From: Cognatilysobacter tabacisoli
GTDB lineage: Bacteria > Pseudomonadota > Gammaproteobacteria > Xanthomonadales > Xanthomonadaceae
Direction of reading: 5' to 3'
DNA length: 64,000 nucleotides
NCBI RefSeq assembly: GCF_003586305.1
Contig: NZ_QXJI01000004.1
Span: forward strand, 248,001-312,000
Shown piece after piece: positions 46,895 to 58,865 of the stretch; positions within the stretch are counted from its first letter, which is position 1, and each line of letters starts with the position of its first letter. Below the pieces are notes generated by a model. That model searched no databases and had not been told where the DNA came from. It saw nothing but the letters and a program-made list of their open reading frames with translations. The translations under genes and the position numbers were made by a program.

Positions 46895-47521
46895 TCAGTT
46901 GCCGGCGCCCCACGGCGCCGGCGGCGCGGGCACCGGCCGGGTCAGGTCGAACTCGACCCGGAACAGCCGCTGCGGGCGCGCGAGCTCATAGACGAACGCG
47001 CGGCCCGGTTCGACTTCCATGGCCCAGGTGTTGGTGTTCGAGACGCTGCGGCCCTCGCGGGTGAACATCGCGCGCGATTCGGCGTCGACCGGGAATTCCT
47101 GCCGCGCCGCGGTGCCGGCCGCGGCGGTGTCGCCGCCGTACATCGTCACCGCATCGGGCGAGCCGTCCTGATGGCGATGGTCGTGCTTCAGGCGCAGGCC
47201 GGACGCGGTGCGGGTGACCACCCAGGTGCGCGAGCGGTCGCTGCCGACGTGGAACGGGATGCGCAGCTCGTTCGCGCTGCACTCGCGCACGTGCATCACC
47301 AGCGGCTGGTTCGCGAACGGATCCGCGCCAGTCGGCGGCGGCGTGTCGGCGACGACGCGACCGGCGAACGCCTGCCCGCACAGCGCGGACACGCGGGTGA
47401 AGAACGCGTCCTGCGGCGAGGCGGGCGCGGCGGCCGGCGCGGACGGGGTGGACGCGCAGCTGGACAGCGCCAGCGCGGCGGTCGTAGCGACGGACAGGGC
47501 CAGCAGTCGGGTGTTGGTCAT
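46895..47521 (-). CDS. Putative lipoprotein
   Basis: 208 residues with a good lipobox (LALSSC, Cys22). The mature part starts with a Pro/Ala-rich linker. VSALCGQAFAGRVVADTPPP and LRIPFHVGSDRSRTWVVTRT, with LRLKHDHRHQDGSPDAVTMY, suggest a beta-sandwich carrying a His-rich loop. Homologous lipoproteins of unknown role occur in this family. Convergent with the GST gene; upstream is thrC, same strand, 49 bases away. Confidence 0.8.
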   Translation of the reverse strand: MTNTRLLALSVATTAALALSSCASTPSAPAAAPASPQDAFFTRVSALCGQAFAGRVVADTPPPTGADPFANQPLVMHVRECSANELRIPFHVGSDRSRTWVVTRTASGLRLKHDHRHQDGSPDAVTMYGGDTAAAGTAARQEFPVDAESRAMFTREGRSVSNTNTWAMEVEPGRAFVYELARPQRLFRVEFDLTRPVPAPPAPWGAGN

Positions 47522-47570
47522 GCCCGCACGCTAGCGGCGCCGGGCGCGCGGCGCAAACCGCCGCGCCGCT

Positions 47571-48872
47571 TCAGTCCAGCAGCAGCGCGCGAAGCGCGTC
47601 GTAGTCGACCGCCATCGGCTCGGCGTGCGCCGGCCGCGCGAGCTGCGCGGCCAGCGGCGCCGGCGGCGTGACCGCATGGCCCACCAGCGGCTCCACGATC
47701 GTGTCGAACTTGGCCGGGTGCGCGGTCGCCACGACGGCCCACGGGCGCGCGTCGCCGGCGGCGCGCAGCGCGTCGAGCACGTGCAGTCCGACCGCGGTGT
47801 GCGGGCACGGCACCACGCCGTGGTGCGCGGGCGCGGTGCGGATCGCATCGGCGATCGCAGCGTCGTCGACCGCGACCGCGCGCATCGCCGCGCGCACGGC
47901 GTCGTCGCTCGCGTGCCAGGCACGCAGGCGCTCGAAGTTGCTCGGCGCGCCGACGTCCATCGCGTTGGCCAGCGTGGCGACGCTCGGCTGGGGCGCGTAG
48001 TCGGCGCCGGCGAAGTAGCGCGGCAGCACGTCGTTGGCGTTGCTGGCCAGCACGATGTCGCCGATCGGCAGGCCCATCGCCCGCGCCAGCCAGCACGCCA
48101 GCGCGTTGCCGAGGTTGCCGGTCGGGACCACGTAGTTCAGCGGCCCGCCGTGCGCGGCTTCGTGCGCGCGCGCCGAATGCGCGTAGTACGCCGCCTGCGG
48201 CAGCAGCCGGCCGAGGCTGATGCTGTTGGCCGAGCCGAGCGGGGCGCGCGCGCGCAGGTCGGCGTCGGCGAGCGCCTGCTTCACCAGCCGCTGGCAGTCG
48301 TCGAAGCTGCCGGCCACGCGCAGCGCGCGCACGTTGTCGCCGAAGCAGCCCAGGCCGTGCGCCTGGCGCGGCGACACCCGGCCGTCGGGGTACAGGATCA
48401 CCACGCGGAAGCCCGGCCGACGGTGGAACGCCGCGCCGACCGCGGCGCCGGTGTCGCCCGAGGTCGCGACCAGGATCGTGATGTCCGGATCGTCGGCGCC
48501 GCGCAGCCGCGCCATCACCTCGGCGAGGAACCGGGCGCCGACGTCCTTGAACGCGGCGGTCGGGCCGTGGAACAGCTCGAGCAGGTGGTCGCCGTCGCCG
48601 CGCTGTGGGCGCAGCGGGGTCGGGAAGTCGAACGCGGCCGCGCAGATCGCGGGCAGCGCGTCGCGCAGGCGCGAGCCGGCGAAGTACGGCGCCAGCAGCG
48701 CCGCGGCGGTCGGCGCGAGGTCGTCGGACGGCGGCGGCAGCGCGATGCGGTCGCCGTCGACGGTCGCAATGCGTTCGGGCAGGTACAGCCCGCCGTCGGG
48801 CGCCAGCCCCGCGGCGATCGCGTCGTCCAGCGACGCCGGCGCGGCGTGGCCGCGCGTGCTTACGAATCGCAC
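47571..48872 (-). CDS. thrC: Threonine synthase
   Basis: 433 residues from GTG at 48872. [20 protein letters not shown] at the start, [20 protein letters not shown] with PLP-binding Lys109, [15 protein letters not shown] and [20 protein letters not shown]. Converts O-phosphohomoserine to threonine. The GTG start lies inside the thrB 3' end (13-base overlap), so the thr genes are translationally coupled. Last gene of the superoperon before a convergent-free gap of 49 bases. Confidence 0.97.
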   Translation of the reverse strand: MRFVSTRGHAAPASLDDAIAAGLAPDGGLYLPERIATVDGDRIALPPPSDDLAPTAAALLAPYFAGSRLRDALPAICAAAFDFPTPLRPQRGDGDHLLELFHGPTAAFKDVGARFLAEVMARLRGADDPDITILVATSGDTGAAVGAAFHRRPGFRVVILYPDGRVSPRQAHGLGCFGDNVRALRVAGSFDDCQRLVKQALADADLRARAPLGSANSISLGRLLPQAAYYAHSARAHEAAHGGPLNYVVPTGNLGNALACWLARAMGLPIGDIVLASNANDVLPRYFAGADYAPQPSVATLANAMDVGAPSNFERLRAWHASDDAVRAAMRAVAVDDAAIADAIRTAPAHHGVVPCPHTAVGLHVLDALRAAGDARPWAVVATAHPAKFDTIVEPLVGHAVTPPAPLAAQLARPAHAEPMAVDYDALRALLLD

Positions 48873-49861
48873 GCGATCAGCTCCGCGCGCGGGCCGTTGA
48901 CCGGCGACACGTACGCGCGGCTGCCCAGTCCCGCGCCGGCGAACGCCTGCTGCATCGCGTCGGCCGCCGCCGCGGCGTCGGCCTCGCTGGCGAACCAGCC
49001 GAACACGGTCGGCCCGGCGCCGGAGATGCTCGCGCCGAGCGCGCCGTGGTCGAGCGCGGCCTGTTTGACGTCGGCGAAGCCGGGGATCAGCGCCGCGCGG
49101 CGCGGTTCGACCAGCACGTCGCGCAGGCCTTCGCCGATCAGCGCGACGTCGCCGCGCACCAGCCCGGTCAGGAACAGCGCCAGGTACTCGCTCTGCTTGA
49201 CGAAGTCGGCCAGCGGGTACGGCTCGGCGAGCGCGGCGCGCGCGCGGCGCGTTTCCAGCACGAAGTCCGGGTGCACCGCGGCGCAGAACAGCCCCGGCGC
49301 GGACAGGCGGATCGCGCGGGTCGACGTCGCCAGGGTCACGCCGCCGAACAGCATCGGCGCGACGTTGTCGCCGTGCAGGCTGCCGCTGGCGACGGCTTCG
49401 CCGGTGAGGGCCAGGTGGTACAGCGCGTCGCGCGACAGCGGTGCATCGAGGGTCGCGTTGGCCGCGACCAGCGCCGCCACGCACGACGCCGCCGAGCCGC
49501 CCAGCCCGCTGCCGAGCGCGATGCCCTTGTGCAGCTTCAGCTCGAAGCCGTGCTCGAGGCCGTGCTGTTCGCGCAGCGCGATCAGCGCGCGGCCGCCGGT
49601 GTTGCGCTCGGCCGCGAGCGGAATGACCTCGATGCCGGCGACGTCGCCGGTGATCGCGAGCACCCGCACTTCGGGCGCGTCGATGCGGCGCACCCACGCG
49701 CGGTCGCCCGGGCCAGCCAGCGTGTGGCCGAGCAGGTCGAAGCCCACGCCGATGTTGCCGACGCTGGCCGGCGAGAACGCGCACGCCTCCCGCACCCTGC
49801 CGCCGTCCTGCACGCCCATGCCCGCTCCCGCTTCCACTGCTGCCAGATCCAAAGCGATCAC
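48860..49861 (-). CDS. thrB: Homoserine kinase (GHMP family)
   Basis: 333 residues from GTG at 49861; ATG at codon 15 would also be possible. GHMP motif: [40 protein letters not shown] opens the fold, [20 protein letters not shown] is the C-terminal motif. The GTGA overlap with thrA (4 bases) supports the GTG start. Confidence 0.95.
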   Translation of the reverse strand: MIALDLAAVEAGAGMGVQDGGRVREACAFSPASVGNIGVGFDLLGHTLAGPGDRAWVRRIDAPEVRVLAITGDVAGIEVIPLAAERNTGGRALIALREQHGLEHGFELKLHKGIALGSGLGGSAASCVAALVAANATLDAPLSRDALYHLALTGEAVASGSLHGDNVAPMLFGGVTLATSTRAIRLSAPGLFCAAVHPDFVLETRRARAALAEPYPLADFVKQSEYLALFLTGLVRGDVALIGEGLRDVLVEPRRAALIPGFADVKQAALDHGALGASISGAGPTVFGWFASEADAAAAADAMQQAFAGAGLGSRAYVSPVNGPRAELIACDS

Positions 49862-52395
49862 AGCCGGGCCCCGAGGGCCTGCGCGATCGCCAGCACGTCG
49901 CCGAACACGCCGGCGGCGGTGACGTCCGGCCCGGCACCCGGGCCCTGCACCACCAGCGGATTATCGGCGTAACGCGCGGTCCGGAACTGGATCAGGTTGT
50001 CGGTCAGGCGCCCGTGGCGGCTGGCGTGGCCGTCGCCCGGCGCGACCAGCCCGACCCGCGCCCGGCCGTGGGCGTCGAGCCGGGCGAGGTAGCGCAGCAC
50101 GCCGCCGCCGGCGCGCGCCTGTTCGAGCCGCGCCAGCAGCGGCGCGTCGAGTTCGGAGGCGCGGGCGAGGAACTGCTCGCGCGGCACGTCGCGCAGCGCC
50201 GGCGGCACCAGGCTCTCGATCTCGACATCGGCCAGCGACAGCTCGCGGCCGGCCTCGCGCGCGAGGATCACCAGCTTGCGCGCGACGTCGAGGCCGGACA
50301 GGTCGTCGCGCGGGTCCGGCTCGGTGTAGCCCAGCGCCTGCGCCTCGCGCAGCAGGGTCGAGAATGGCACCGAGCCGTCGAAGCGGTTGAACAGCCACGC
50401 GAGCGTGCCCGACAGCAGGCCGTCGACCTCGGTCAGCGTGTCGCCGGTGTCGAGCAGGCCGCGCAGCGTCTGGATCACCGGCAGGCCGGCGCCGACGGTC
50501 GCTTCGTAGCGGAAGCGACCGCCGTGGCGCTCGGCGGCGCGGATCGCGCGGTAGCGGTCGAGCGGCCCGCTGCCGGCGTGCTTGCTCGGCGTCACCACGT
50601 GGATGCCCGCCGCGAGCCAGTCGGCGTAGCGCGCGGCGACCGCGTCGCTGCCGCTGCAGTCGACGATCAGCGCGTGCGGCAGGTGCTCGGCGCGCACGTG
50701 GGCGGCAAAGCGGTCGAGGTCGAGCGTTTCGGCGCCGTCGAGCGCGTCGACCGCGGCGACGGGGTCGAGCTTTCGCGCCGCCAGGTGCATGCGCCGGCTG
50801 TCGGCGACCGCGCGCAGGCGCAGGTCGAGGCCGGCGTGCCCACCGTCGCGCTGGTGCGTCGGCAGGGCGCTGGCGAACTGCGCCAGCAGCGCGCGGCCGA
50901 CGTTGCCGGGCCCGATCAGCCCGACCGACACGGTCTGCGGCGACAGCCAGAACGCCGCGTGCGCCGCGCGCAGCCCGCGCACCGCGTCGCCGGCGTCGAG
51001 CGCGACCGAGATGTTGCGCTCGCTCGCGCCCTGGGCGATCGCGCGGATGTTGACGCGCGCCTTCGCCAGCCCGTCGAACAGCCGCGCCGCCACGCCCGGC
51101 GTGCCGACCATGCCGTCGCCGACGGCCGCGAGCACGGCGATGCCGGGCGTGACCTCGACGCCTTCGACCTGGGCGTCGGCGATCGCGTCGGCGAACGCGT
51201 GCGCGACCGCGTCGCGTGCGCGCCCCGACTGCGCCGCGGGGACCACGCAGCAGATCGAGTGCTCGCTCGAGCCCTGCGAGATCACCGTCACCGACACGCC
51301 GGCCTCGCGCAGCGCCGCGAACAGCCGCTCGGCCGTGCCCGGCACGCCGATCAGGCCGGCGCCGCTGAGCTCGAGCAGCGCCAGGTCGGTGACCAGGCTC
51401 AGGCCCTTGACCGGCGACGCGGCCGGGGCCGACTCGCGCGCGATCCACGTGCCCGGCGCCGACGGGTCGAGCGCGTTGCGGATGCGGATCGGCAGGCCCG
51501 CCTGCATCGCCGGCGCCATCGTCTGCGGGTGCAGCACCTTCGCGCCGAAGTACGCCAACTCGCAGGCCTCGGCGTACGACATCGACGACAGGCACACCGC
51601 GTCGGGCACCAGCCGCGGGTCGGCGCTGAGCACGCCGTCGACGTCGGTCCAGATCGTCAGCGCGCTCGCGTCGAACAGCACCGCGAAGATCGCGCCGGAG
51701 TAGTCGCTGCCGTTGCGGCCGAGCGTGGTCGCGCGGCCGTCGGCATCGCGCGCGATGAAGCCGGTGACCACCACGTCGCGCTGCGGGTGGCCGGCGCGCC
51801 ACGCAGCCAGGTTCGCGCGGCTGCGCGGCCAGTCGACCGCCACGCCGAGCTCGCCGGGGTGCACGACCAGCACCTCGCGCGCGTCCAGCCGCGCCCAGCC
51901 GGCGGCGTCGCCGCCGAGCGCGGCGTGCAGCAACCGCGACGACCACAGCTCGCCGAGCCCCTGGATCGACGCGAACGCCGACGCGCCCAGCTCGCCGGCG
52001 TCGGCCGCGGCGCGCAGGCTGTCGTGCAGCGCGTCGAACTCGCCGTCGAGCCACGCGGCCAGCGCGTGCCGGTCGGCGCTGCTGCCGTGCCCGTCGATCT
52101 CCGCCGCGGCGGAGAGGTGCCGGGCGCGCAGCCGCGCCCAGTCCTCCTGCCACGGGGCGTGGGCGACGGCGTCGCGGGCCAGCGCGGTCAGCGCGTCGGT
52201 GACGCCCTGCATGGCCGAGACCACGGCCACGCGCGGTGCCGGGTCGTCGGCGAGCAGCGCGGCCACGGCGGCAATGCGGCCCGCGTCGGCGACGCTGCTG
52301 CCGCCAAACTTGTGCGCGCTGCAGACGGCGGCCGGCGATGCGGTGGCGACGACGCGCGCCGCGGCGGCGTCGGGGTGGAGCGGTGAAGAAGGCAT
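49858..52395 (-). CDS. thrA: Bifunctional aspartokinase/homoserine dehydrogenase
   Basis: 845 residues. Aspartokinase domain about 26-315 with [13 protein letters not shown] (29-34 in the loop) and [18 protein letters not shown]; tandem ACT domains (about 330-480) with [16 protein letters not shown] and [15 protein letters not shown] where threonine feedback acts; homoserine dehydrogenase from about 488 with [17 protein letters not shown]. The strong AAGGAG before the ATG lies behind a GC-rich hairpin. Controls entry of aspartate into threonine and isoleucine. Confidence 0.97.
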   Translation of the reverse strand: MPSSPLHPDAAAARVVATASPAAVCSAHKFGGSSVADAGRIAAVAALLADDPAPRVAVVSAMQGVTDALTALARDAVAHAPWQEDWARLRARHLSAAAEIDGHGSSADRHALAAWLDGEFDALHDSLRAAADAGELGASAFASIQGLGELWSSRLLHAALGGDAAGWARLDAREVLVVHPGELGVAVDWPRSRANLAAWRAGHPQRDVVVTGFIARDADGRATTLGRNGSDYSGAIFAVLFDASALTIWTDVDGVLSADPRLVPDAVCLSSMSYAEACELAYFGAKVLHPQTMAPAMQAGLPIRIRNALDPSAPGTWIARESAPAASPVKGLSLVTDLALLELSGAGLIGVPGTAERLFAALREAGVSVTVISQGSSEHSICCVVPAAQSGRARDAVAHAFADAIADAQVEGVEVTPGIAVLAAVGDGMVGTPGVAARLFDGLAKARVNIRAIAQGASERNISVALDAGDAVRGLRAAHAAFWLSPQTVSVGLIGPGNVGRALLAQFASALPTHQRDGGHAGLDLRLRAVADSRRMHLAARKLDPVAAVDALDGAETLDLDRFAAHVRAEHLPHALIVDCSGSDAVAARYADWLAAGIHVVTPSKHAGSGPLDRYRAIRAAERHGGRFRYEATVGAGLPVIQTLRGLLDTGDTLTEVDGLLSGTLAWLFNRFDGSVPFSTLLREAQALGYTEPDPRDDLSGLDVARKLVILAREAGRELSLADVEIESLVPPALRDVPREQFLARASELDAPLLARLEQARAGGGVLRYLARLDAHGRARVGLVAPGDGHASRHGRLTDNLIQFRTARYADNPLVVQGPGAGPDVTAAGVFGDVLAIAQALGARL

Positions 52396-52425
52396 CGGTG
52401 CAGCTCCTTGGGGGGCCAGCGCCCA

Positions 52426-52520
52426 CCGGGTCCGCGCTCGGCACCCGGGTCGGATGCGGAGCGGGGGGTGGGGAGGTCAGTCCGTCACGTCCGTCCACAC
52501 CCGCACGTCCGTCGTGCGGG
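52426..52520 (-). promoter_or_regulatory. Candidate thr attenuator: hairpins after the leader Thr codons
   Basis: An 8-bp perfect hairpin (52500-52520, CCCGCACG...CGTGCGGG) starts directly behind the threonine codons, where a stalled ribosome would melt or protect it. A second GC hairpin (CCGGGT...ACCCGG, 52426-52448) lies between the leader stop and the thrA ribosome binding site. No T-run is present, so the mechanism may be Rho-dependent or act on thrA translation rather than a classical intrinsic terminator. Confidence 0.5.
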
Positions 52521-52644
52521 CGTCGGTGGTCGTGGTGGTCGTGGCGGTGCTCGTCGTGATGTGGGCGTCCGTGGCCGCACTCGCGCGCGCGCCGCCGGCC
52601 GCGAGGCGGCGAACGAAGGCGGCGCGGCGGTGGCGTCGGCGCAT
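52477..52644 (-). CDS. thrL: thr operon leader peptide
   Basis: A 55-codon frame in the 297-base gap between leuB and thrA. The N-terminal part is arginine/alanine-rich (MRRRHRRAAF...). Residues 29-45 are an isoleucine/threonine run, ITTSTATTTTTTDARTT, with 11 Thr in 17 positions, and two more follow before the stop. Such a run, in this place, is the signature of a threonine-sensing leader as in enteric thrL, where scarce charged tRNA-Thr stalls the ribosome. The ribosome binding site is weak. Longer than the 21-residue E. coli leader. Confidence 0.8.
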   Translation of the reverse strand: MRRRHRRAAFVRRLAAGGARASAATDAHITTSTATTTTTTDARTTDVRVWTDVTD

Positions 52645-52692
52645 GCGGCTGGATTCCGGCGGGGCGGGCGTTAGTCGATCGGTGGGGCCGCG

Positions 52693-53898
52693 TCAGTCGC
52701 GCAGCTCGGCGACGTGGCAGTGGCACTGCAGGTACTCGAGCACCGCGGCGGTGGCCTCGCGCGTGCCGATCGCGTTGCCGGCCGGCGCCAGGTCGGCGGT
52801 GAACGCGCCGGCGTCGAGCGCCAGCGCCACCGCGCGCTCGACCAGCGCCGCCTCGTCCTCCAGTCCGAGCGAATGGCGTAGCAGCATCGCCACGCTGAGG
52901 ATCGTCGCGTACGGGTTGGCGACGCCGCGGCCGGCGATGTCCGGCGCCGAGCCGTGGATCGGCTCGTACAGTCCCATCACAGTGCGCTGGCCGTCCATGG
53001 CGTTGCGTGCGGTGGTCTCGAAGGCCCCTGCCCGGCCATCCGTGGCCGGGCGTCCAGCGGCGCACGCACTGTCGATAGGACAGTGCGCAAGCGCGCCGCC
53101 GGACCCCAGCGACGCCGACGGCAGCAGCCCGAGCGAGCCGGCCAGCATCGAGGCCTCGTCGGTCAGGATGTCGCCGAACAGGTTCTCGGTGACGATCACG
53201 TCGTAGTCGCGCGGCTTGGCGATCAGGTGCATCGCCATCGAGTCGACCAGCTGGTGCTCGAGCGCGACGTCGGCGAACTCGTCGCGATGCACGCGCGTGG
53301 TGACTTCGCGCCACAGTCGCGACGTCTCGAGCACGTTGGCCTTGTCGACCGACGTCACCCGCCCGCGGCGGCCGCGGGCGAGGGTGAACGCGCGCCGCAC
53401 GACGCGCTCGACCTCGGCCACGGTGTATTCGCACACGTCGCGCGCGCGGTCGGCGCCGCGCGACTTCTCGCCGAAATACAGGCCGCCGGTCAGCTCGCGC
53501 ACGACCAGCAGGTCGACGCCGTTGAGCAGGTGCGGCTTGATCGGCGACGCGCCGAGCGCGGCCGGGTGCGGGCGCACCGGGCGCAGGTTCGCGTACAGCC
53601 CGAGCGCCTTGCGCAGGCCGAGCAGGCCCTGCTCGGGGCGCACCGGCGCGCCGGGGTCGGACCACTTCGGCCCGCCGACCGCGCCGAGCAGGACCGCGTC
53701 GGCGCGGCGGCACGCCGACAGCGTCGCGTCCGGCAGCGCCTCGCCGGTCGCGTCGATGGCCGCGCCGCCGATCAGCGCGGTCGTGGTGGTGAACGCATGG
53801 CCGAAGCGGCGGCCGATGGCCTGCAGCACCTCGACGCCGGCGGCGGTGACCTCCGGGCCGATCCCGTCGCCGGGCAGGACGACGATCTCAGCGCGCAT
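52693..53898 (-). CDS. leuB: 3-isopropylmalate dehydrogenase carrying an in-frame insertion
   Basis: 401 residues from the ATG at 53898 (GGGGAG upstream), about 40 longer than usual. LeuB motifs are present: [58 protein letters not shown] and MYEP-type [20 protein letters not shown]. Between SLGSGGA and GLYEPIHG, where relatives have 0-5 residues, lies a foreign segment of about 39 residues (270-308) translated from a palindromic repeat. It falls in a loop just ahead of a conserved active-site segment. Oxidises 3-isopropylmalate in leucine synthesis. Overlaps leuD by 11 bases. Confidence 0.92.
   Translation of the reverse strand: MRAEIVVLPGDGIGPEVTAAGVEVLQAIGRRFGHAFTTTTALIGGAAIDATGEALPDATLSACRRADAVLLGAVGGPKWSDPGAPVRPEQGLLGLRKALGLYANLRPVRPHPAALGASPIKPHLLNGVDLLVVRELTGGLYFGEKSRGADRARDVCEYTVAEVERVVRRAFTLARGRRGRVTSVDKANVLETSRLWREVTTRVHRDEFADVALEHQLVDSMAMHLIAKPRDYDVIVTENLFGDILTDEASMLAGSLGLLPSASLGSGGALAHCPIDSACAAGRPATDGRAGAFETTARNAMDGQRTVMGLYEPIHGSAPDIAGRGVANPYATILSVAMLLRHSLGLEDEAALVERAVALALDAGAFTADLAPAGNAIGTREATAAVLEYLQCHCHVAELRD
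52975..53091. repeat. Palindromic repeat element inserted in the leuB coding sequence
   Basis: About 117 bases with two perfect inverted repeats, 53065-53087 (CGCACTGTC, GATAG, GACAGTGCG) and 53030-53051 (GCCCGGCC, ATCCGT, GGCCGGGC), and a 9-bp direct repeat ACAGTGCGC at 52979-52987 and 53080-53088. The reading frame stays open through it. The hairpin-rich structure is that of an intergenic repeat. Confidence 0.7.
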
Positions 53899-54508
53899 GG
53901 TGGCGCTCCCCGTGGGACTGGCCATGGTGCGACTCCTCGTAACGTTGGATGGCGGGGCGCTGCTTGAGCAGGTAGCCGAGCTGGTCGACGCCTTCGAGCA
54001 GGCAGGTCTGCGCGAACGCGTCGAGCGGGAAGCGGAACCGGCGGAAGTCCGGCAGCATCACCTCGCGCGCGGCGACGTCGACGTGCAGCGACAGCCCGGG
54101 TGAATCGAGCAGCTCGTCGACGACGGCTTCGTCGAGCACGATCGGCAGCAGCCCGTTCTTCAGCGCGTTGCTGCGGAAGATGTCGGCGATCTCGGCGCTG
54201 ATCACCGCGCGCACGCCGAGATCGAGCAGCGCCCACGGCGCGTGCTCGCGCGACGAGCCGCAGCCGAAGTTGCGGCCGGCCACCAGGATCGCGGCGCCGT
54301 CGTTGGCCGGGTCGTTCCCATGCTGGTTGAACGGGAACGCCGGGTTCGGCGCGCCGTCGGCGGTCCGGCGCCAGTCGTGGAAGGCGTGGCGGCCCAGCCC
54401 GCTGCGCTGCGTCGTCGTCAGGAAACGGGCGGGAATGATCTGGTCGGTGTCGATGTTGCGCTCGCGCAGCACGACGGTGCGCGAGGTGAAGTGGGTGATG
54501 GGCGCCAT
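53888..54508 (-). CDS. leuD: 3-isopropylmalate dehydratase small subunit
   Basis: 206 residues from ATG at 54508. [53 protein letters not shown] and [11 protein letters not shown] are the small-subunit swivel domain. With LeuC isomerises 2- to 3-isopropylmalate. The ribosome binding site lies in a palindrome, AGGAGCGCTCCT, touching the ATG. The stop overlaps the leuB start. Confidence 0.97.
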   Translation of the reverse strand: MAPITHFTSRTVVLRERNIDTDQIIPARFLTTTQRSGLGRHAFHDWRRTADGAPNPAFPFNQHGNDPANDGAAILVAGRNFGCGSSREHAPWALLDLGVRAVISAEIADIFRSNALKNGLLPIVLDEAVVDELLDSPGLSLHVDVAAREVMLPDFRRFRFPLDAFAQTCLLEGVDQLGYLLKQRPAIQRYEESHHGQSHGERHHAR

Positions 54509-54581
54509 CAGGAGCGCTCCTGCGATGCGGGTTGGGGGCCACGACGCGAGCACGTGGTGGCGCGACAGGCGACAGCGGCCA

Positions 54582-56039
54582 TCACGCACACTCCAGCGAC
54601 GCGGAACTGCGCGGCTCGGCGTCGCTGCCGTCGATGTCGACCAGCGCACGCACGTCGGCGATCGCCCCGGCGACCGCGCACGCCGCGGCGCTGCGCGGGG
54701 AGGCCAGCACGGTGCGCGCGCCGGGGCCCTGGCGGCCTTCGAAGTTGCGGTTGGACGTCGACACCGCCAACTGGCCGGGGCCGACCAGGTCGCCGTTCAT
54801 CGCGATGCACATCGAGCAGCCCGGCTCGCGCCACTGCGCGCCGGCGGCGCGAACGATCGCGTCGATGCCCTCGGTCTCGGCCTCGCGCTTGACCTGCATC
54901 GAACCGGGCACGACCAGCATGCGCACGCGCGGGTGCACGCGGCGGCCGCGCAGCACGTCGGCGACCTCGCGCAGGTCGTCGAGCCGGGCGTTCGTGCAGC
55001 TGCCGACGAACACCACGTCGACCGGACGGCCCAGCAGCGCCTGCCCGGCGGACCAGCCCATGTAGTCGCGGGCCTTGGCATCGTCGGGGTGCGCCCCGGC
55101 CGGCACCTGCGCGTCGACGGCGGCGACCTGGCCCGGATGGGTGCCCCAGGTGACGGTCGGGCGGATGTCGCGCGCGTCGATCCGCACCTCGCGGTCGAAG
55201 CGCGCGCCGGGGTCGCTGTGCAGCGTGCGCCAGTGCGCCACGGCGGCGTGGAAATCGCGGCCCTGCGGCGCGCGCGGAGTGCGGCGCAGGTAGTCGAACG
55301 TGACCTCGTCCGGTGCGACCAGCCCGGCGCGCGCGCCGGCCTCGATCGACATGTTGCAGACGGTCATGCGCTCGTCCATCGACAGCGCGCGGATCGCGCT
55401 GCCGCGGTACTCGATTACGTGGCCGGTGCCGCCGTTGACGCCGATCACGCCGATCACGTGCAGGATCAGGTCCTTGGCGGTGACGCCCGCGCCGAGCGCG
55501 CCGTCGACGGTGATGGCCAGGGTCTTCGGCTTGCGCTGCAGCAGGCACTGGGTCGCGAGTACGTGGCCGACCTCGCTGGTGCCGATGCCGAACGCCAGCG
55601 CGCCGAACGCGCCGTGGGTCGCGGTGTGGCTGTCGCCGCAGACGATCGTCATCCCGGGCAGCGTCAGCCCGAGCTCCGGCGCGAACACGTGGACGATGCC
55701 GCGGTGCGCGCTGTTGAAGTCGAACAGCTCGATGCCGTGGCGCGCGGCGTTCGCGCGCAGCGTCTCGACCTGGTGCTCGGCCGCCGGCGTGTAGTACGCC
55801 AGCGCGCCGTCCGCGTCGGCGGGCAGGGTCGGCGTCGAATGGTCGAGCGTGCCCTTGGTGCGCCCGGGCCGGTGCACGCGCAGGCCGCGCGCGTCGAGTT
55901 CGGCGAACGCCTGCGGCGTCGTGACCTCATGGATCAGGTGCAGGTCGACGTAGAGCACCGCGGGCGCGGCGTCCGTCTCCGGGGTGACCACGTGGGCGTC
56001 CCACAGTTTGTCGAGCAGGGTGCGGGGGGTCGAGGTCAT
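54582..56039 (-). CDS. leuC: 3-isopropylmalate dehydratase large subunit
   Basis: 485 residues from ATG at 56039. [38 protein letters not shown] and [20 protein letters not shown], with Cys in [15 protein letters not shown]: these supply the three ligands of the 4Fe-4S cluster ([13 protein letters not shown]). Aconitase-family dehydratase acting with LeuD. 73 bases before leuD. Confidence 0.97.
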   Translation of the reverse strand: MTSTPRTLLDKLWDAHVVTPETDAAPAVLYVDLHLIHEVTTPQAFAELDARGLRVHRPGRTKGTLDHSTPTLPADADGALAYYTPAAEHQVETLRANAARHGIELFDFNSAHRGIVHVFAPELGLTLPGMTIVCGDSHTATHGAFGALAFGIGTSEVGHVLATQCLLQRKPKTLAITVDGALGAGVTAKDLILHVIGVIGVNGGTGHVIEYRGSAIRALSMDERMTVCNMSIEAGARAGLVAPDEVTFDYLRRTPRAPQGRDFHAAVAHWRTLHSDPGARFDREVRIDARDIRPTVTWGTHPGQVAAVDAQVPAGAHPDDAKARDYMGWSAGQALLGRPVDVVFVGSCTNARLDDLREVADVLRGRRVHPRVRMLVVPGSMQVKREAETEGIDAIVRAAGAQWREPGCSMCIAMNGDLVGPGQLAVSTSNRNFEGRQGPGARTVLASPRSAAACAVAGAIADVRALVDIDGSDAEPRSSASLECA

Positions 56040-56175
56040 CGCGGACGATTTCCTTGGCATGTTGATGGGGTGGCGGCGGTCGCCACGGCGGCGGCGATTC
56101 GCCAAGCGGGGTGGAGCCGGTGGGCGCGGCCTCGCGGCGCGCTGCGTCGGGGGGCGGAAGCGGAGCAGCTGCGGC

Positions 56176-57752
<1,577 letters not shown>

Positions 57753-57756
<4 letters not shown>

Positions 57757-58865
57757 GCGCTGAGCTCCTGGGCGGCGGGGCGGGGGCGCCGGGGCGCGGG
57801 CGGGGCGGAGGCGGGCGCGGCCGGGGACGGCAGCGGAATCACGTCAGCGACCGGCGCGGCGTCGCGACGGCGCTGGCGCGGGCGGCGCGGCGCGCGCGGG
57901 CGCACCTCGGCCAGCAGCCGGGCGAGGACGGCGGCGTCGACGTTGCCGCCCGACACCACCGCGCACTTGCGCCGGCCGGCGACGCGGCGGCCGGCCGCGA
58001 GCGCCAGCGCGCCGGCGCCCTCGGCAATCACGTGCTCCTCGAGCGCGAGCCGGACCAGCGTCTCGCGCAGTTCGGCCTCGCGCACGATCACCAGGTCGTC
58101 GAGCAGGGTCGCCAGCAGCGCCGCGGTCAGCGTGCCCGGCACGCGCACGCGCACGCCGTCGGCCAGCGTCGCGGCCGGCACGAACTCACTCGCGTCGCCG
58201 CGCAGCACGCGCGCCATCGCGTCGACGTGCTCGACCTGCGCGCCGACGATGCGCACGCCCTGCGACTTCAGCGCCAGCGCGACGCCGGCCGCCAGCCCGC
58301 CGCCGCCGATCGGCACGATCACCACGTCCGGCCCGAGCGCGCCGAGCTCGAGGCCGACCGTGCCCTGCCCCGCGATCACGTCGGGATCGTCGAACGCCGA
58401 CAGCAGCCGGTAGCCGTGCTGCGCGGCGAGTTCGACCGCGAACGCGCGGGCCTCGTCGTAGGTGTCGCCGTGCAGCCGCACCGCCGCGCCCCAGTGGGCG
58501 ACGCCGGCGACCTTGGTGGCCGGCGCGTTGCGCGGCATCACCGTGATCACCGGCAGGCGCAGCCGGTGGCCAGCCCATGCCAGGCCCTGCGCGTGGTTGC
58601 CGGCCGACGCGGCGATCACCGGCCGGGCGTCGCCGCGCTCGCGCCCGGCCAGCAGCGCGTTGAGCGCGCCGCGCACCTTGTACGAGCCGGTGCGCTGCAG
58701 GTTCTCCAGCTTCAGCCAGCAGCCGAAGCGCTCGGCGTGGTGCAGCGGGGTGGCCGACAGGTGCGGGCGCAGGCGCGCCTGCGCGGCCAGCACGCCGGAC
58801 GCGGTGACGGCGGCGCGTGCATCGGCGCGCGCTACGTCGGGCTCGGCGCGGGCGACGTCAGACAT
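57753..58865 (-). CDS. ilvA: Threonine dehydratase, short form without regulatory domain
   Basis: 370 residues. PLP Lys63 in [53 protein letters not shown] and [10 protein letters not shown]. It ends about residue 320 in a basic, Pro/Ala-rich tail ([13 protein letters not shown]...) instead of the ACT-like domains of long IlvA, so isoleucine inhibition by that route is unlikely; it resembles TdcB in length. In this operon it supplies 2-oxobutanoate for isoleucine. Confidence 0.93.

Noticed and set aside
49961-53713. 1250-codon frame across thrA and leuB
   Set aside because: It runs through genes with unmistakable motifs in another frame and its own translation is Arg/Ala-rich without any domain.
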